A stretch of 64,000 nucleotides of DNA from Cyanobium sp. AMD-g (GTDB taxonomy: Bacteria; Cyanobacteriota; Cyanobacteriia; PCC-6307; Cyanobiaceae), in contig NZ_JAGQCW010000001.1 in the NCBI RefSeq assembly GCF_024346395.1, positions 310,001 to 374,000 of the forward strand, read 5' to 3'. The number at the start of each line of letters is the position of its first letter. Position 1 is the stretch's first letter. Positions 17,384 to 25,167 of the stretch are shown here, piece by piece. Made by a program: the position numbers and the translations under genes. Under the pieces are notes generated by a model, which saw only the letters and a program-made list of their open reading frames with translations, had not been told where the DNA came from and searched no databases.

Positions 17384-19556
17384 GGGGCTGGAGCGGCGGC
17401 TGCGGCCCCGCTCCCCCGCCCCCGGTCCCCAACTGCGGGTGCTCAGGCCCGGCCTGCCGGAGCAGAGCCATCCGCTGCACGGCAGCCTCTACCGGATCGG
17501 CCGCGCCACCGACAACAGCATCGTCATCGACCACACGGCCGTGAGCCGCCACCATGCCCTGCTGGAAAACCACGGTGGCCACTGGTTACTGAGCGATGCT
17601 GGCTCCACCAACGGTCTCTGGTGGCAGGGCCGCCGGGTGCGGGAGCTGGTGCTGCGCCAGGGGGACCAGGTGCGTTTCGGGCCCGCTGATCAGGAGGACC
17701 TGCCCACGCTGCTGTTCGGGCCTGAGGGGGGCCTGCGCCGGTCCTGGAAGGGGCGCTGGGGGGCGCGGGCCGCGGTCGCCGTGGCCGGCGCCGGCAGCCT
17801 GCTGCTGGCCCTGTCCCTGCTGCAGGTGCCCACCAGCGGCAGCCTGGCGACGGTGCGGGGACCGCTGCTCCTGTACGACCGCAACAACCGCCCGGTGGCG
17901 TCGGTGGCCGATCGCAAACGCCGCGAACTCCCCGACCTGGGCGCCTATCCCGCCGTGCTGGTCGATGCGTTGCTCGCCAGTGAGGACAACCGCTTCTGGT
18001 GGCACCCGGGCGTGGACCCGATCGGCACCTCCCGCGCCCTGCTCACCAACCTGCTCGGCGGCCGGGTGCTCGAAGGCGGCAGCACCCTGACCCAGCAGAT
18101 GGCCCGCAGCCTCTACCCGGAGCAGGTGGGCCAGGGCGAGACGCTGGGGCGCAAGTGGCGCGAGCTGCTGGTGGCCCTGCAGCTGGAAGCGCGCTTCAGC
18201 AAGCAGGAGTTGCTGCTGAGCTACCTCAACCGGGTCTATCTCGGCGCGGTCTGGGGCTTCGAGGATGCCTCCCGGCGCTTCTTCGGCCGGCCGGCAGCGG
18301 CCCTGAAGCTCGAGGAGGCCGCCCTCCTGGTGGGCCTGCTGCCCTCCCCGAACGGCTACGACCCCTGCATCGATCCCTCGGCCGCCCTGGCCTCCCGCAA
18401 CCAGGTGCTCGACAAGATGGCCGCCTCCAACCGGATCAGCGCCGATCAGGCCCGCCGGGCCCGGCGCCAGCCGATCCGGCTGGCGCCGGATGCCTGCCGA
18501 TCAGCCCAGCAGCGCGGGGCCCCCTTCTACACCGACCAGGTGCGCCGCGACCTGGAGAATCTGGTGGGCAAGGAGGTGGCCGCCGAAGGCAACTTCCTGA
18601 TCGACACCCACCTGGATCCGCTGCTGCAGGAGCGGGTGGAACTGGTCCTGCGCCAGCGCATCGATGCCAGCCGCTCCCTGGGGGTGAGCCAGGGGGCGGT
18701 GGTGGTGATCGACAGCCGCACGGGCGGAATCCGCGCCATCGCCGGCGGCCGGGACTACCTGCAGAGCCAGTTCAACCGGGCCTCGATGGCCCTGCGCCAA
18801 CCCGGCAGCACCTTCAAGCTCGTCCCCTACGTGGTGGCCCTGGAGCGGGGCGCCCGGCCCGGCGACCGGATCGGCTGTGGACCGCTGGACTGGGGCGGCC
18901 AGCATTTCAGCAGCGGCTGTGGCGGCAGCCTCAGCCTGCGCCAGGCCCTGGCGATCAGCAGCAACACCGCCGCCCTGCGCCTGGCCCGAAAAGATGGCCT
19001 CGACGCCGTCGTCAGCAAGGGCAGGGATCTGGGCTTCACCAGTCCGCTGGCCCCGGTGCCGGGCCTGGCCCTCGGCCAGAGCGAAGTGACCCTGCTGGAG
19101 CTCACGGCCGCCTATGCCACCGTCGCCGCCGATGGGCTCTGGCGGGCGCCCACCACGATCCGGCGGCTCACCGATGCCGAAGCCTGTGGCACCTCCCAGG
19201 CGCCCGGAGCTGCCGGCGGAGCCGATTGCCGAGCCTCCGCCAGCAGCTCCAGGACGGTGAGCAGTCCCGGCCGCCGGGTGATGAGCCCCGCCACCGCCAG
19301 GGCGATGCGAACGCTGCTCGAAGCGGTGGTCAGCGGCGGCACCGGCAGCGCCGCCTACGTGGGCGCCGGCAGCTGGGGCAAAACCGGCACCACCAACGAC
19401 GGCCGGGACCTGCTGTTCGTGGGCTATGCCCCCAGGCGTCAGTGGGTGATCGGCATCTGGCTGGGCAACGATGACAACAGCCCCACCGCCGCCAGCAGCG
19501 CCCTGGCGGCCTCCCTGTTCGGCGAGATCGTGCGCTCCGCCCCGCCGGGGTCATGA
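17364..19556 (+). CDS. FHA-domain class A penicillin-binding protein
   Basis: Bifunctional peptidoglycan synthase with a phosphopeptide-recognition domain in the cytoplasm. Order in the 730-residue protein: FHA domain (about 43-100; GRATDNS, VSRHHALLE and STNGLW are the binding loops), a single transmembrane helix (about 135-155), a GT51 glycosyltransferase with catalytic E207 (ASEDNRFWWHPG) and GGSTLTQQMAR, then the transpeptidase with S482 (PGSTFK), SSN at 532-534 and KTGTTN at 673. All active-site residues are present. Such fusions occur in cyanobacteria; the FHA suggests control by Ser/Thr kinases. The start ATG lies inside the end of lspA; the stop overlaps the GTPase start (ATGA). Confidence 0.95.
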   Translation: MPTAILEGLERRLRPRSPAPGPQLRVLRPGLPEQSHPLHGSLYRIGRATDNSIVIDHTAVSRHHALLENHGGHWLLSDAGSTNGLWWQGRRVRELVLRQGDQVRFGPADQEDLPTLLFGPEGGLRRSWKGRWGARAAVAVAGAGSLLLALSLLQVPTSGSLATVRGPLLLYDRNNRPVASVADRKRRELPDLGAYPAVLVDALLASEDNRFWWHPGVDPIGTSRALLTNLLGGRVLEGGSTLTQQMARSLYPEQVGQGETLGRKWRELLVALQLEARFSKQELLLSYLNRVYLGAVWGFEDASRRFFGRPAAALKLEEAALLVGLLPSPNGYDPCIDPSAALASRNQVLDKMAASNRISADQARRARRQPIRLAPDACRSAQQRGAPFYTDQVRRDLENLVGKEVAAEGNFLIDTHLDPLLQERVELVLRQRIDASRSLGVSQGAVVVIDSRTGGIRAIAGGRDYLQSQFNRASMALRQPGSTFKLVPYVVALERGARPGDRIGCGPLDWGGQHFSSGCGGSLSLRQALAISSNTAALRLARKDGLDAVVSKGRDLGFTSPLAPVPGLALGQSEVTLLELTAAYATVAADGLWRAPTTIRRLTDAEACGTSQAPGAAGGADCRASASSSRTVSSPGRRVMSPATARAMRTLLEAVVSGGTGSAAYVGAGSWGKTGTTNDGRDLLFVGYAPRRQWVIGIWLGNDDNSPTAASSALAASLFGEIVRSAPPGS

Positions 19557-21148
19557 AGCTGCCCCAACGCCTCTGGATCTGGATCCTGCTGGGTCTGCTG
19601 GCGCTGGTGGTGCTGGGAATGGTGCTTCAGGCGGTCCAGCAACTGCAATGGACCCTGAGCACCTGGCTGCCGTACTGGATGGTGGGGCCGCTGATGCTGG
19701 TCGTGCTGGTGGCGTTGCTGCTGGCCCTGGCGCAGGTCGGCTGGCCCTGGCTGCAGAAGCTGCGCCGCCCTGGCCCTTCGGCGGCAGGCAAGGGCGTCAC
19801 CGCGGCGGTGCCCTCCAGCCGACGGGAGGCGGCCCAGCGCAATCTTGGCGCCATCGACCGGACCCTGGAGCAGGTGCGCCACGCGGTGGAGCGCGAAGCC
19901 CTGCGTCAGGAACGGCAGCGCATGGAGGCGGAACTGGAACGGGGCGACCTGGTGATCGTTGTGTTCGGCACCGGCTCGGCCGGCAAGACCTCACTCATCC
20001 GTGCCCTGCTGCAGGAGCTGGTGGGTGAGGTGGGCGCCCCGATGGGTTCCACCACCGCCGCCACCCGCTATCGGCTGCGGCTCCGGGATCTGCACCGCGC
20101 CGTGATCCTCGAAGACACCCCTGGCATCCTCGAGGCGGGCCGCCAGGGCCGGGAGCGGGAGCGGCTGGCCAGGGGACTGGCGGCCCGGGCCGACCTGCTG
20201 CTGCTGGTGCTGGATGGCGACCTGCGCGCCAGTGAGCTGGAGGTGTTCGAGGCTTTGGCCGGGCTGGGCAAGCGGCTGCTGCTGGTGCTCAACAAGTGCG
20301 ACCTGCGTGGTGAAGAGGAGGAGCGGCGTCTGCTGGCGCTGCTGCGGCAACGTTGCGCCGGCCGACTCGCCCCCGAGGATGTGATCCCCGCCAGCGCCGC
20401 TCCCCAGAGTGTGCCGATGCCGGGTGGCCGACCCCTGCAGCCGGCCCCGGAGGTGGAGGCCCTGCTGCGCCGTGTCGCCAGCGTTCTGCATGCCGATGGG
20501 GAGGAGCTGATCGCCGACAACCTGCTGCTGCAATGCCGCCGCCTCAACCAGGCCAGCCAGGACCTGCTGGACCGGCAACGAAACAGCGACGCCAGCTCGA
20601 TCGTCGATCGCTACATGTGGATCGGCGCAGGGGTGGTCATGGTGACCCCGCTGCCGGGGGTCGACCTGCTCGCCACCGCCGCGGTGAATGCCCAGATGGT
20701 GGTGGAGATCGGCCGTGTCTACGGCGTCAGCCTCAGCCGCGACAACGCCCAGGATCTGGCCCTCTCGGTGGGCCGGACCCTGGCCGGGCTGGGGCTGGTC
20801 AAGGGGGGCGTGGGGCTGATCACCTCGGCCCTCAGCCTCAATCTCCCCGCCCTGGTGGTCAGCCGTGCGATTCAGGCGGTCAGCGCGGCCTGGCTGACCC
20901 GGGTGGCGGGGCGCAGCTTCACCACGTACTTCAGCCAGAACCAGGACTGGGGCGATGGGGGGCTGCAGGAGGTGCTGCAACGCGAATACGACCTCAACAA
21001 ACGGGAGGGGATGCTGCGCAGCTTCCTGGAAACAGCCCTCAACAGGGTGGTGGAACCTCTGCAGCAACGCCAGAGACGGCGGCTACCGCCCCGACCAGGG
21101 CCTCGGGGGGGGGCGGCTGAAGGGGACCGCGGGAATCCAGCACCGTGA
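19553..21148 (+). CDS. Membrane-anchored Era-like GTPase with DUF697-type C-terminus
   Basis: The 531-residue product has two N-terminal transmembrane helices (about 7-28 and 41-64), a helical linker, then a GTPase domain with G1 GTGSAGKT (139-146), G3 DTPG (188-191) and G4 NKCD (247-250). The C-terminal part (about 345-480) is a hydrophobic, GTPase-associated domain of the YcjF/DUF697 kind (MWIGAGVVMVTPLPGVDLLA, VKGGVGLITSALSLNL). Such proteins are common in cyanobacteria; their role is not established, and a membrane or envelope function is inferred from the anchor and the PBP neighbour. It is translationally coupled to the PBP gene. Its last 110 bases overlap a convergent small gene. Confidence 0.88.
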   Translation: MKLPQRLWIWILLGLLALVVLGMVLQAVQQLQWTLSTWLPYWMVGPLMLVVLVALLLALAQVGWPWLQKLRRPGPSAAGKGVTAAVPSSRREAAQRNLGAIDRTLEQVRHAVEREALRQERQRMEAELERGDLVIVVFGTGSAGKTSLIRALLQELVGEVGAPMGSTTAATRYRLRLRDLHRAVILEDTPGILEAGRQGRERERLARGLAARADLLLLVLDGDLRASELEVFEALAGLGKRLLLVLNKCDLRGEEEERRLLALLRQRCAGRLAPEDVIPASAAPQSVPMPGGRPLQPAPEVEALLRRVASVLHADGEELIADNLLLQCRRLNQASQDLLDRQRNSDASSIVDRYMWIGAGVVMVTPLPGVDLLATAAVNAQMVVEIGRVYGVSLSRDNAQDLALSVGRTLAGLGLVKGGVGLITSALSLNLPALVVSRAIQAVSAAWLTRVAGRSFTTYFSQNQDWGDGGLQEVLQREYDLNKREGMLRSFLETALNRVVEPLQQRQRRRLPPRPGPRGGAAEGDRGNPAP

Positions 21149-21284
21149 TCAGCACCAGGTAGGCCACCCCGATCAGGATCGAGAGGGCACCGGTGAAGAT
21201 CGCCACCCACCTGCCGCGGGGATCCTTCAGCGGGGGCTTCGGTGGGATCGGATCCGGCATCGGTTGAGCCACTGGTTCAGCCAT
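21039..21284 (-). CDS. Small single-pass membrane protein
   Basis: The 81-residue protein has a proline-rich N-terminus (PMPDPIPPKPPLKDPRGRWV), one clear transmembrane helix (WVAIFTGALSILIGVAYLVL, about residues 27-46) and a short Pro/Ala-rich tail. I recall near-identical short proteins as conserved hypotheticals in Synechococcus, so it is probably real despite its size. ATG at 21284 overlaps the end of the PLP decarboxylase gene by 8 bases, indicating co-translation. Its 3' 110 bases are antisense to the end of the GTPase gene. No function can be assigned. Confidence 0.7.
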   Translation of the reverse strand: MAEPVAQPMPDPIPPKPPLKDPRGRWVAIFTGALSILIGVAYLVLITVLDSRGPLQPPPPEALVGAVAAVSGVAAEVPPPC

Positions 21285-22734
21285 GGGTGGGCTCCGCCAG
21301 GCTTTGCTGCACCACCAGGCTGAGCCGCTCCAGATGGTACGGGAGCGTATGCGGGTTGCCCAGCACCGCCTTGAGATGGTGATGGCCCCGGTAGACGGGC
21401 CGCGAGAGCATCAGCTGTTCAGCCAGCAGGGCCGCCCGGGTGGCGGCACTCCAGCGCTCCGCCTGCGCCCCTTCACAGCCCTCGGGCCGGAACGCGAGCA
21501 GGTGCAGGGGGCCGCTGCAGAGGCTGAGGCCCCCGATGGCCCGCAACCGCTGCTCCAGTTGCGTGCGGCGCTGGACGGCCGCGTCGATGAGGGCGGCCAC
21601 GCCGTCGAGGCCGAGCTGACGCAGACCCAGCCAGAGCTTGAGGATCTCCCCGGGCCTGGTGCCCTGCAGCCCCGCCTCCCCCTGGTGGCCGCCGCCCCAG
21701 CTGGGTTCCATGTAGGGCAGCCCGGTGGCAAAGGCCCGCTGCAGGTGGCGCGGATCCGCCAGCAGCAGCAGCGAGGAGGTCTTGGTGATGCCAAGCAGCT
21801 TCTGGGGGTTGACCGTGATCGAATCGGCCAGCCCCAGGCCCTTCAGCGCGGGGCGGAAGCGTTCGCTGAAGGCGAAGATCGCGCCGATCGCCCCGTCGAC
21901 ATGCAGCCAGTGGCCGTAGCGCCGGCACAGGGCCGCGATCGGCTCCAGGGGATCCAAGGCGCCGCGCACGGTCGTGCCGGCGGTGGCCACCACGGCGATC
22001 ACCGGCGTGCCAGCCCGATCGAGCTGCGCCAGCCGCTCCTCAAGGGCCTGGGGTTCGAGCGTGCCGGCAGCCGTCACGGGGAGCTGCACCAGGGCTTCGG
22101 GCGGCAGACCCATCACGGCCGTGGCCTTGACCAGCGAGACATGGGCCTCCTCGCTGCACAGCACCACCGCCTCGCCCCGGCAGGCCAGGCCACGCTGATG
22201 GCGCGCGGTGACCAGAGCCATCAGGTTGCTGAGGCTGCCGCCGCTGGCGGCCACGCCCCCGGCACCGTCAGGAAGCCCAAGCCGCCCGGCCATCCAGGCA
22301 CACAGGGCCCGCTCCAGACGGCTGAGGCTGGGGGAGAGCTCCTCGGCCAGCAGGTTGTTGTTCAGGCCGGCGCAGATCAGATCGGCCACGATCGAGGCGG
22401 ACAGGGGCGGCGGATCGAGGTGGGCCAGGGCGCCGGGATGGTTGGGGTTGTAGGCCCCTTCCATCACCAGTTGCAGATCGGCCAGCAGCCTGTCGCTTCC
22501 CAGTCCCGCCAGCTCCGGTTCCACCGCCGGCAGCACACTCAGACCGGGAAGGGGGGTGCCGTGGCCAGCCTGGCCAAGCCAGCGGCAGAGGAGTCCGGAC
22601 GCCTGCTGCAGGACCTCTTCCAGGGCCGGGTCCGGCTGAAAGGGATCGGCAAAGGCGCCGAAGTCCTGAGGGGACGACGATGGCCGGTGGGCGGGGGGGA
22701 CGCTGGCCAACGGCGACTGTGGGGGCTTCGGCAT
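21277..22734 (-). CDS. Group II pyridoxal-phosphate-dependent decarboxylase
   Basis: Fold-type I decarboxylase in the glutamate/diaminobutyrate/aromatic amino acid family, 485 residues. Visible elements are the VAASGGSLSNLMAL phosphate-cup motif, HVDGAIGAIFAF with the Asp that contacts the PLP ring nitrogen, and the Schiff-base lysine K312 in NPQKLLGITKTSSLLL. The lysine motif differs from the usual DxHK, the preceding residue being Gln instead of His, as I recall for picocyanobacterial homologues. The substrate is therefore not assigned; L-2,4-diaminobutyrate decarboxylase is a common annotation. It is divergent from tadA (41 bases) and overlaps the small membrane-protein gene downstream. 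Confidence 0.85.
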   Translation of the reverse strand: MPKPPQSPLASVPPAHRPSSSPQDFGAFADPFQPDPALEEVLQQASGLLCRWLGQAGHGTPLPGLSVLPAVEPELAGLGSDRLLADLQLVMEGAYNPNHPGALAHLDPPPLSASIVADLICAGLNNNLLAEELSPSLSRLERALCAWMAGRLGLPDGAGGVAASGGSLSNLMALVTARHQRGLACRGEAVVLCSEEAHVSLVKATAVMGLPPEALVQLPVTAAGTLEPQALEERLAQLDRAGTPVIAVVATAGTTVRGALDPLEPIAALCRRYGHWLHVDGAIGAIFAFSERFRPALKGLGLADSITVNPQKLLGITKTSSLLLLADPRHLQRAFATGLPYMEPSWGGGHQGEAGLQGTRPGEILKLWLGLRQLGLDGVAALIDAAVQRRTQLEQRLRAIGGLSLCSGPLHLLAFRPEGCEGAQAERWSAATRAALLAEQLMLSRPVYRGHHHLKAVLGNPHTLPYHLERLSLVVQQSLAEPTHG

Positions 22735-22775
22735 TCTGCCGCCTGCCCTGGCGGAGGGATGGCTAGAAAATCAGG

Positions 22776-23282
22776 ATGGTGAGTGACGCCGTCAGCCTGC
22801 TGTGGATGGACCGGCTCCTGCGCCTTTCCGAGGCGGCCGGGGCCCGGGGGGAGATCCCCGTCGCAGCCGCCTTACTGGATGAGGCCGGCCGCTGCGTCGG
22901 CTGGGGCAGCAATCGTCGCCACCGACAGGCGGATCCCCTTGGCCATGCCGAACTGCTGGCCCTGCGCCAGGCTGCGGCGGCGAGGGGCGACTGGCGCTTC
23001 AACAGCTGCACCCTGCTGGTGACCCTTGAGCCCTGTCCGATGTGCGCCGGTGCCCTGATCCAGGCGCGGGTGGGCCGTGTGATCTACGCCGCCGGGGACC
23101 CCAAGCGTGGTGCCCTCGGCGGCAGCCTCGACCTCTCCAGCCACCCCAGCGCCCACCACCACATGGCGGTCAGCGGTGGGGTGAGGGGCGCGCGGGCCGG
23201 CCATCAGCTGGAGCAGTGGTTCCGGCAGCGGCGCCTGGGCCGTCAGGCGATGGCGGCGGGCACAGCGGCAGGGGACGACTGA
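22776..23282 (+). CDS. tadA: tRNA-specific adenosine deaminase
   Basis: Zinc deaminase that converts A34 to inosine in tRNA-Arg(ACG), needed to read CGN codons. The active site is complete: H57-A58-E59 (GHAELLAL) and C87/C90 (LEPCPMCAGAL). Length is 168 residues; ATG 22776 is used, with a second ATG at residue 11 (MDRLLRLSEAA) as an alternative that matches where homology begins. A guanine or cytosine deaminase is the main alternative, but the ALIQARVGRVIYAAGDPKRGA block is typical of TadA. The gene is convergent with the class V aminotransferase gene and overlaps it by 40 bases. Confidence 0.95.
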   Translation: MVSDAVSLLWMDRLLRLSEAAGARGEIPVAAALLDEAGRCVGWGSNRRHRQADPLGHAELLALRQAAAARGDWRFNSCTLLVTLEPCPMCAGALIQARVGRVIYAAGDPKRGALGGSLDLSSHPSAHHHMAVSGGVRGARAGHQLEQWFRQRRLGRQAMAAGTAAGDD

Positions 23283-24424
23283 AAGGCGGGCAGTTCGCTG
23301 GCGAAGATGTCCAGCAGGCGATCGACATTCTCCGGGGTGCTGTTGTAGCCCATCAGGCCGATGCGCCACACCTTGCCGGCCAGATCCCCGAGCCCGCCGC
23401 CCACCTCGATGCCGAAGCGATCGAGCAGATGGCGGCTGAAGGCCTTGCCGTCGACCCCCTGGGGGATGCGGACGGTGGTGAGGGTGGCCAGGCGCAGGGG
23501 CTCGCTGACATGCAGTTCAAGGCCCAGCCGCTCCAGACCGGCCCAGAGGCGCTCGGCATTGCTGCGGTGGCGCGCCCAGGCGGCCTCCAGGCCCTCTTCG
23601 GCCAGAAGCCGCAGGGCTTCGCGCATGCCGAAGTTCATGTTCACCGGTGCGGTGTGGTGATACACCCTGTCGCTGCCCCAGTACTTGTTGAGCAGGGAGA
23701 CATCGAGGTACCAGTTGGGCACCTTGCCGGAGCGGCCGGCCAGCTTGGCCTCGGCCCTCGGGCCCATCGTGAAGGGACCCAGGCCGGGAGGGCAGCTGAG
23801 CCCCTTCTGGCTGCAGCTGTAGGCCAGATCCACCTTCCAGGCATCGATGTGCAGCGGCACCGCCCCAAGCGAGGTGACGGTATCGAGCAGCAGCAGGCAG
23901 TCGTGCTGCCGGCAGAGGTCGCCGATGCCGTCCATCGGCTGACACACCCCGGTGGAGGTTTCGGCATGCACCATCGCCAGGATGGCGGGCTTGTGCGTGA
24001 TCAGGGCCGCTTCGAGCTCGGCCAGGTCAAAGGCCTCCCCCCAGGGCCGCTCGATCGTGACGACGTCGGCCCGGTAGCGGCCGGCCATGTCGACCAGGCG
24101 CTGGCCGAAGTAGCCCATCACGGCCACCAGCACCTTGTCGCCGGGCTCGATGGTGTTGGCCAGCGTGGCTTCCATGGCGGCGCTGCCGGTGCCGCTCATC
24201 GGAATGGTGAGCCGGTTATCGGTCTGCCAGGCGTAGCGGAGCAAGTCCTGCACCTCACCCATCAGCTCGATGTAGAGGGGATCGAGGTGCCCGATCGGCA
24301 TCCGTGCCAGGGCCTGCAGCACCGTGGGGTGGGCGTTGGAAGGGCCAGGGCCCAGCAGCAGCCGCTCCGGGGTGGCGATGGGATCCAGAGCGAGCCTGTG
24401 GGTGCTGCTGACGGTGGGAGGCAC
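23243..24424 (-). CDS. Class V aminotransferase (serine-pyruvate / alanine-glyoxylate type)
   Basis: PLP enzyme likely acting in photorespiratory glyoxylate handling, transferring an amino group from Ala or Ser to glyoxylate. The core includes LLGPGPSNAHPTVLQAL at the N-terminus, SGTGSAAMEATLAN, the ETSTGV motif, LLLDTVTSLG and the Schiff-base lysine in SCSQKGLSCPPG. Relatives are often mislabelled soluble hydrogenase small subunit. GTG at 24424 gives 393 residues, the family length; the longer open frame (ATG 24574) would add 50 unrelated residues reaching into apcF. It is downstream of apcF on the same strand, 61 bases away, and overlaps tadA convergently. Confidence 0.92.
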   Translation of the reverse strand: MPPTVSSTHRLALDPIATPERLLLGPGPSNAHPTVLQALARMPIGHLDPLYIELMGEVQDLLRYAWQTDNRLTIPMSGTGSAAMEATLANTIEPGDKVLVAVMGYFGQRLVDMAGRYRADVVTIERPWGEAFDLAELEAALITHKPAILAMVHAETSTGVCQPMDGIGDLCRQHDCLLLLDTVTSLGAVPLHIDAWKVDLAYSCSQKGLSCPPGLGPFTMGPRAEAKLAGRSGKVPNWYLDVSLLNKYWGSDRVYHHTAPVNMNFGMREALRLLAEEGLEAAWARHRSNAERLWAGLERLGLELHVSEPLRLATLTTVRIPQGVDGKAFSRHLLDRFGIEVGGGLGDLAGKVWRIGLMGYNSTPENVDRLLDIFASELPAFQSSPAAVPAAIA

Positions 24425-24485
24425 TGGGAGAAGAGGCAAGACCTGGCGGAGCGGCAGAAGTGATCTGAGACTAGGGAACGGCCGC

Positions 24486-25004
24486 TCAGCGGGCGCGGAC
24501 GTTGCTGGAGGAAAGGCCGCGGCAGAGGTGCTCGAAGGGAGCCCGAACCAGTCCGGTGTCCACCAGGCCGGCATCGGCCAGCATCTCGGCGATCACCTCA
24601 CCGAGCAGGGCGATGCTGCGGACGGTCGGTCCGGTGGGAACACCCAGACTCTTGTACGTGTCATCGAGGCCGTTGAGAACGCGCTCGTCGAGGATGGTGA
24701 AATCGTCGGCCACCAGGGCATAGCTGGCGTAGCGCAGGAAGTAGTCCATGTCGCGCAGACAGGCCGACAGGCGCCTGGTGGTGTAGGCGTTGCCACCGGG
24801 GAGAAGCAGCTCGGGGTCCTCAAGCCAGAGGCGCTGGGCCGCCTCGCGCACGATGACGGCCGCTTCCCGGTTGATCAGTTCGACGGCGGCGAGACGCAAC
24901 GCCGCCTGGCCGTAATAGGCATCGATCCGGTCGATCGCGGAACGATCGAAGTAGCGGCCCAGCTGGTCGTAACGACCAATCAGACCGGTGATGGCATCTC
25001 GCAT
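24486..25004 (-). CDS. apcF: Allophycocyanin beta-18 subunit
   Basis: Minor phycobilisome-core subunit that replaces one allophycocyanin beta chain in the trimer carrying the terminal emitter. The 172-residue product begins MRDAITGLIGRYD at ATG 25004 and has the phycobiliprotein globin-like fold, with the chromophore cysteine C82 in RRLSACLRDMDYFLRYASYA and the conserved Asn N72 (PGGNAYTT). The sequence ending GVPTGPTVRSI is characteristic of ApcF rather than ApcB. It depends on pcyA-made phycocyanobilin, encoded at 12.6 kb. It is divergent from the glutamine-synthetase-like gene, with about 160 bases between. Confidence 0.95.
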   Translation of the reverse strand: MRDAITGLIGRYDQLGRYFDRSAIDRIDAYYGQAALRLAAVELINREAAVIVREAAQRLWLEDPELLLPGGNAYTTRRLSACLRDMDYFLRYASYALVADDFTILDERVLNGLDDTYKSLGVPTGPTVRSIALLGEVIAEMLADAGLVDTGLVRAPFEHLCRGLSSSNVRAR

Positions 25005-25167
25005 GGACGAAACGGATCGACGCACCTGCAGCGGAAGGTAGCACTCGCAATCCGCCAGATTCCTGTCCTGCGGCTGGTTCTGGGGAATCTGACAGAAACG
25101 GTTACGCGGCCACCGGCCCGCCGGGGGGGGCACCATCGTGGCGGCAGCCTTCCCATCCACCTCCGCC

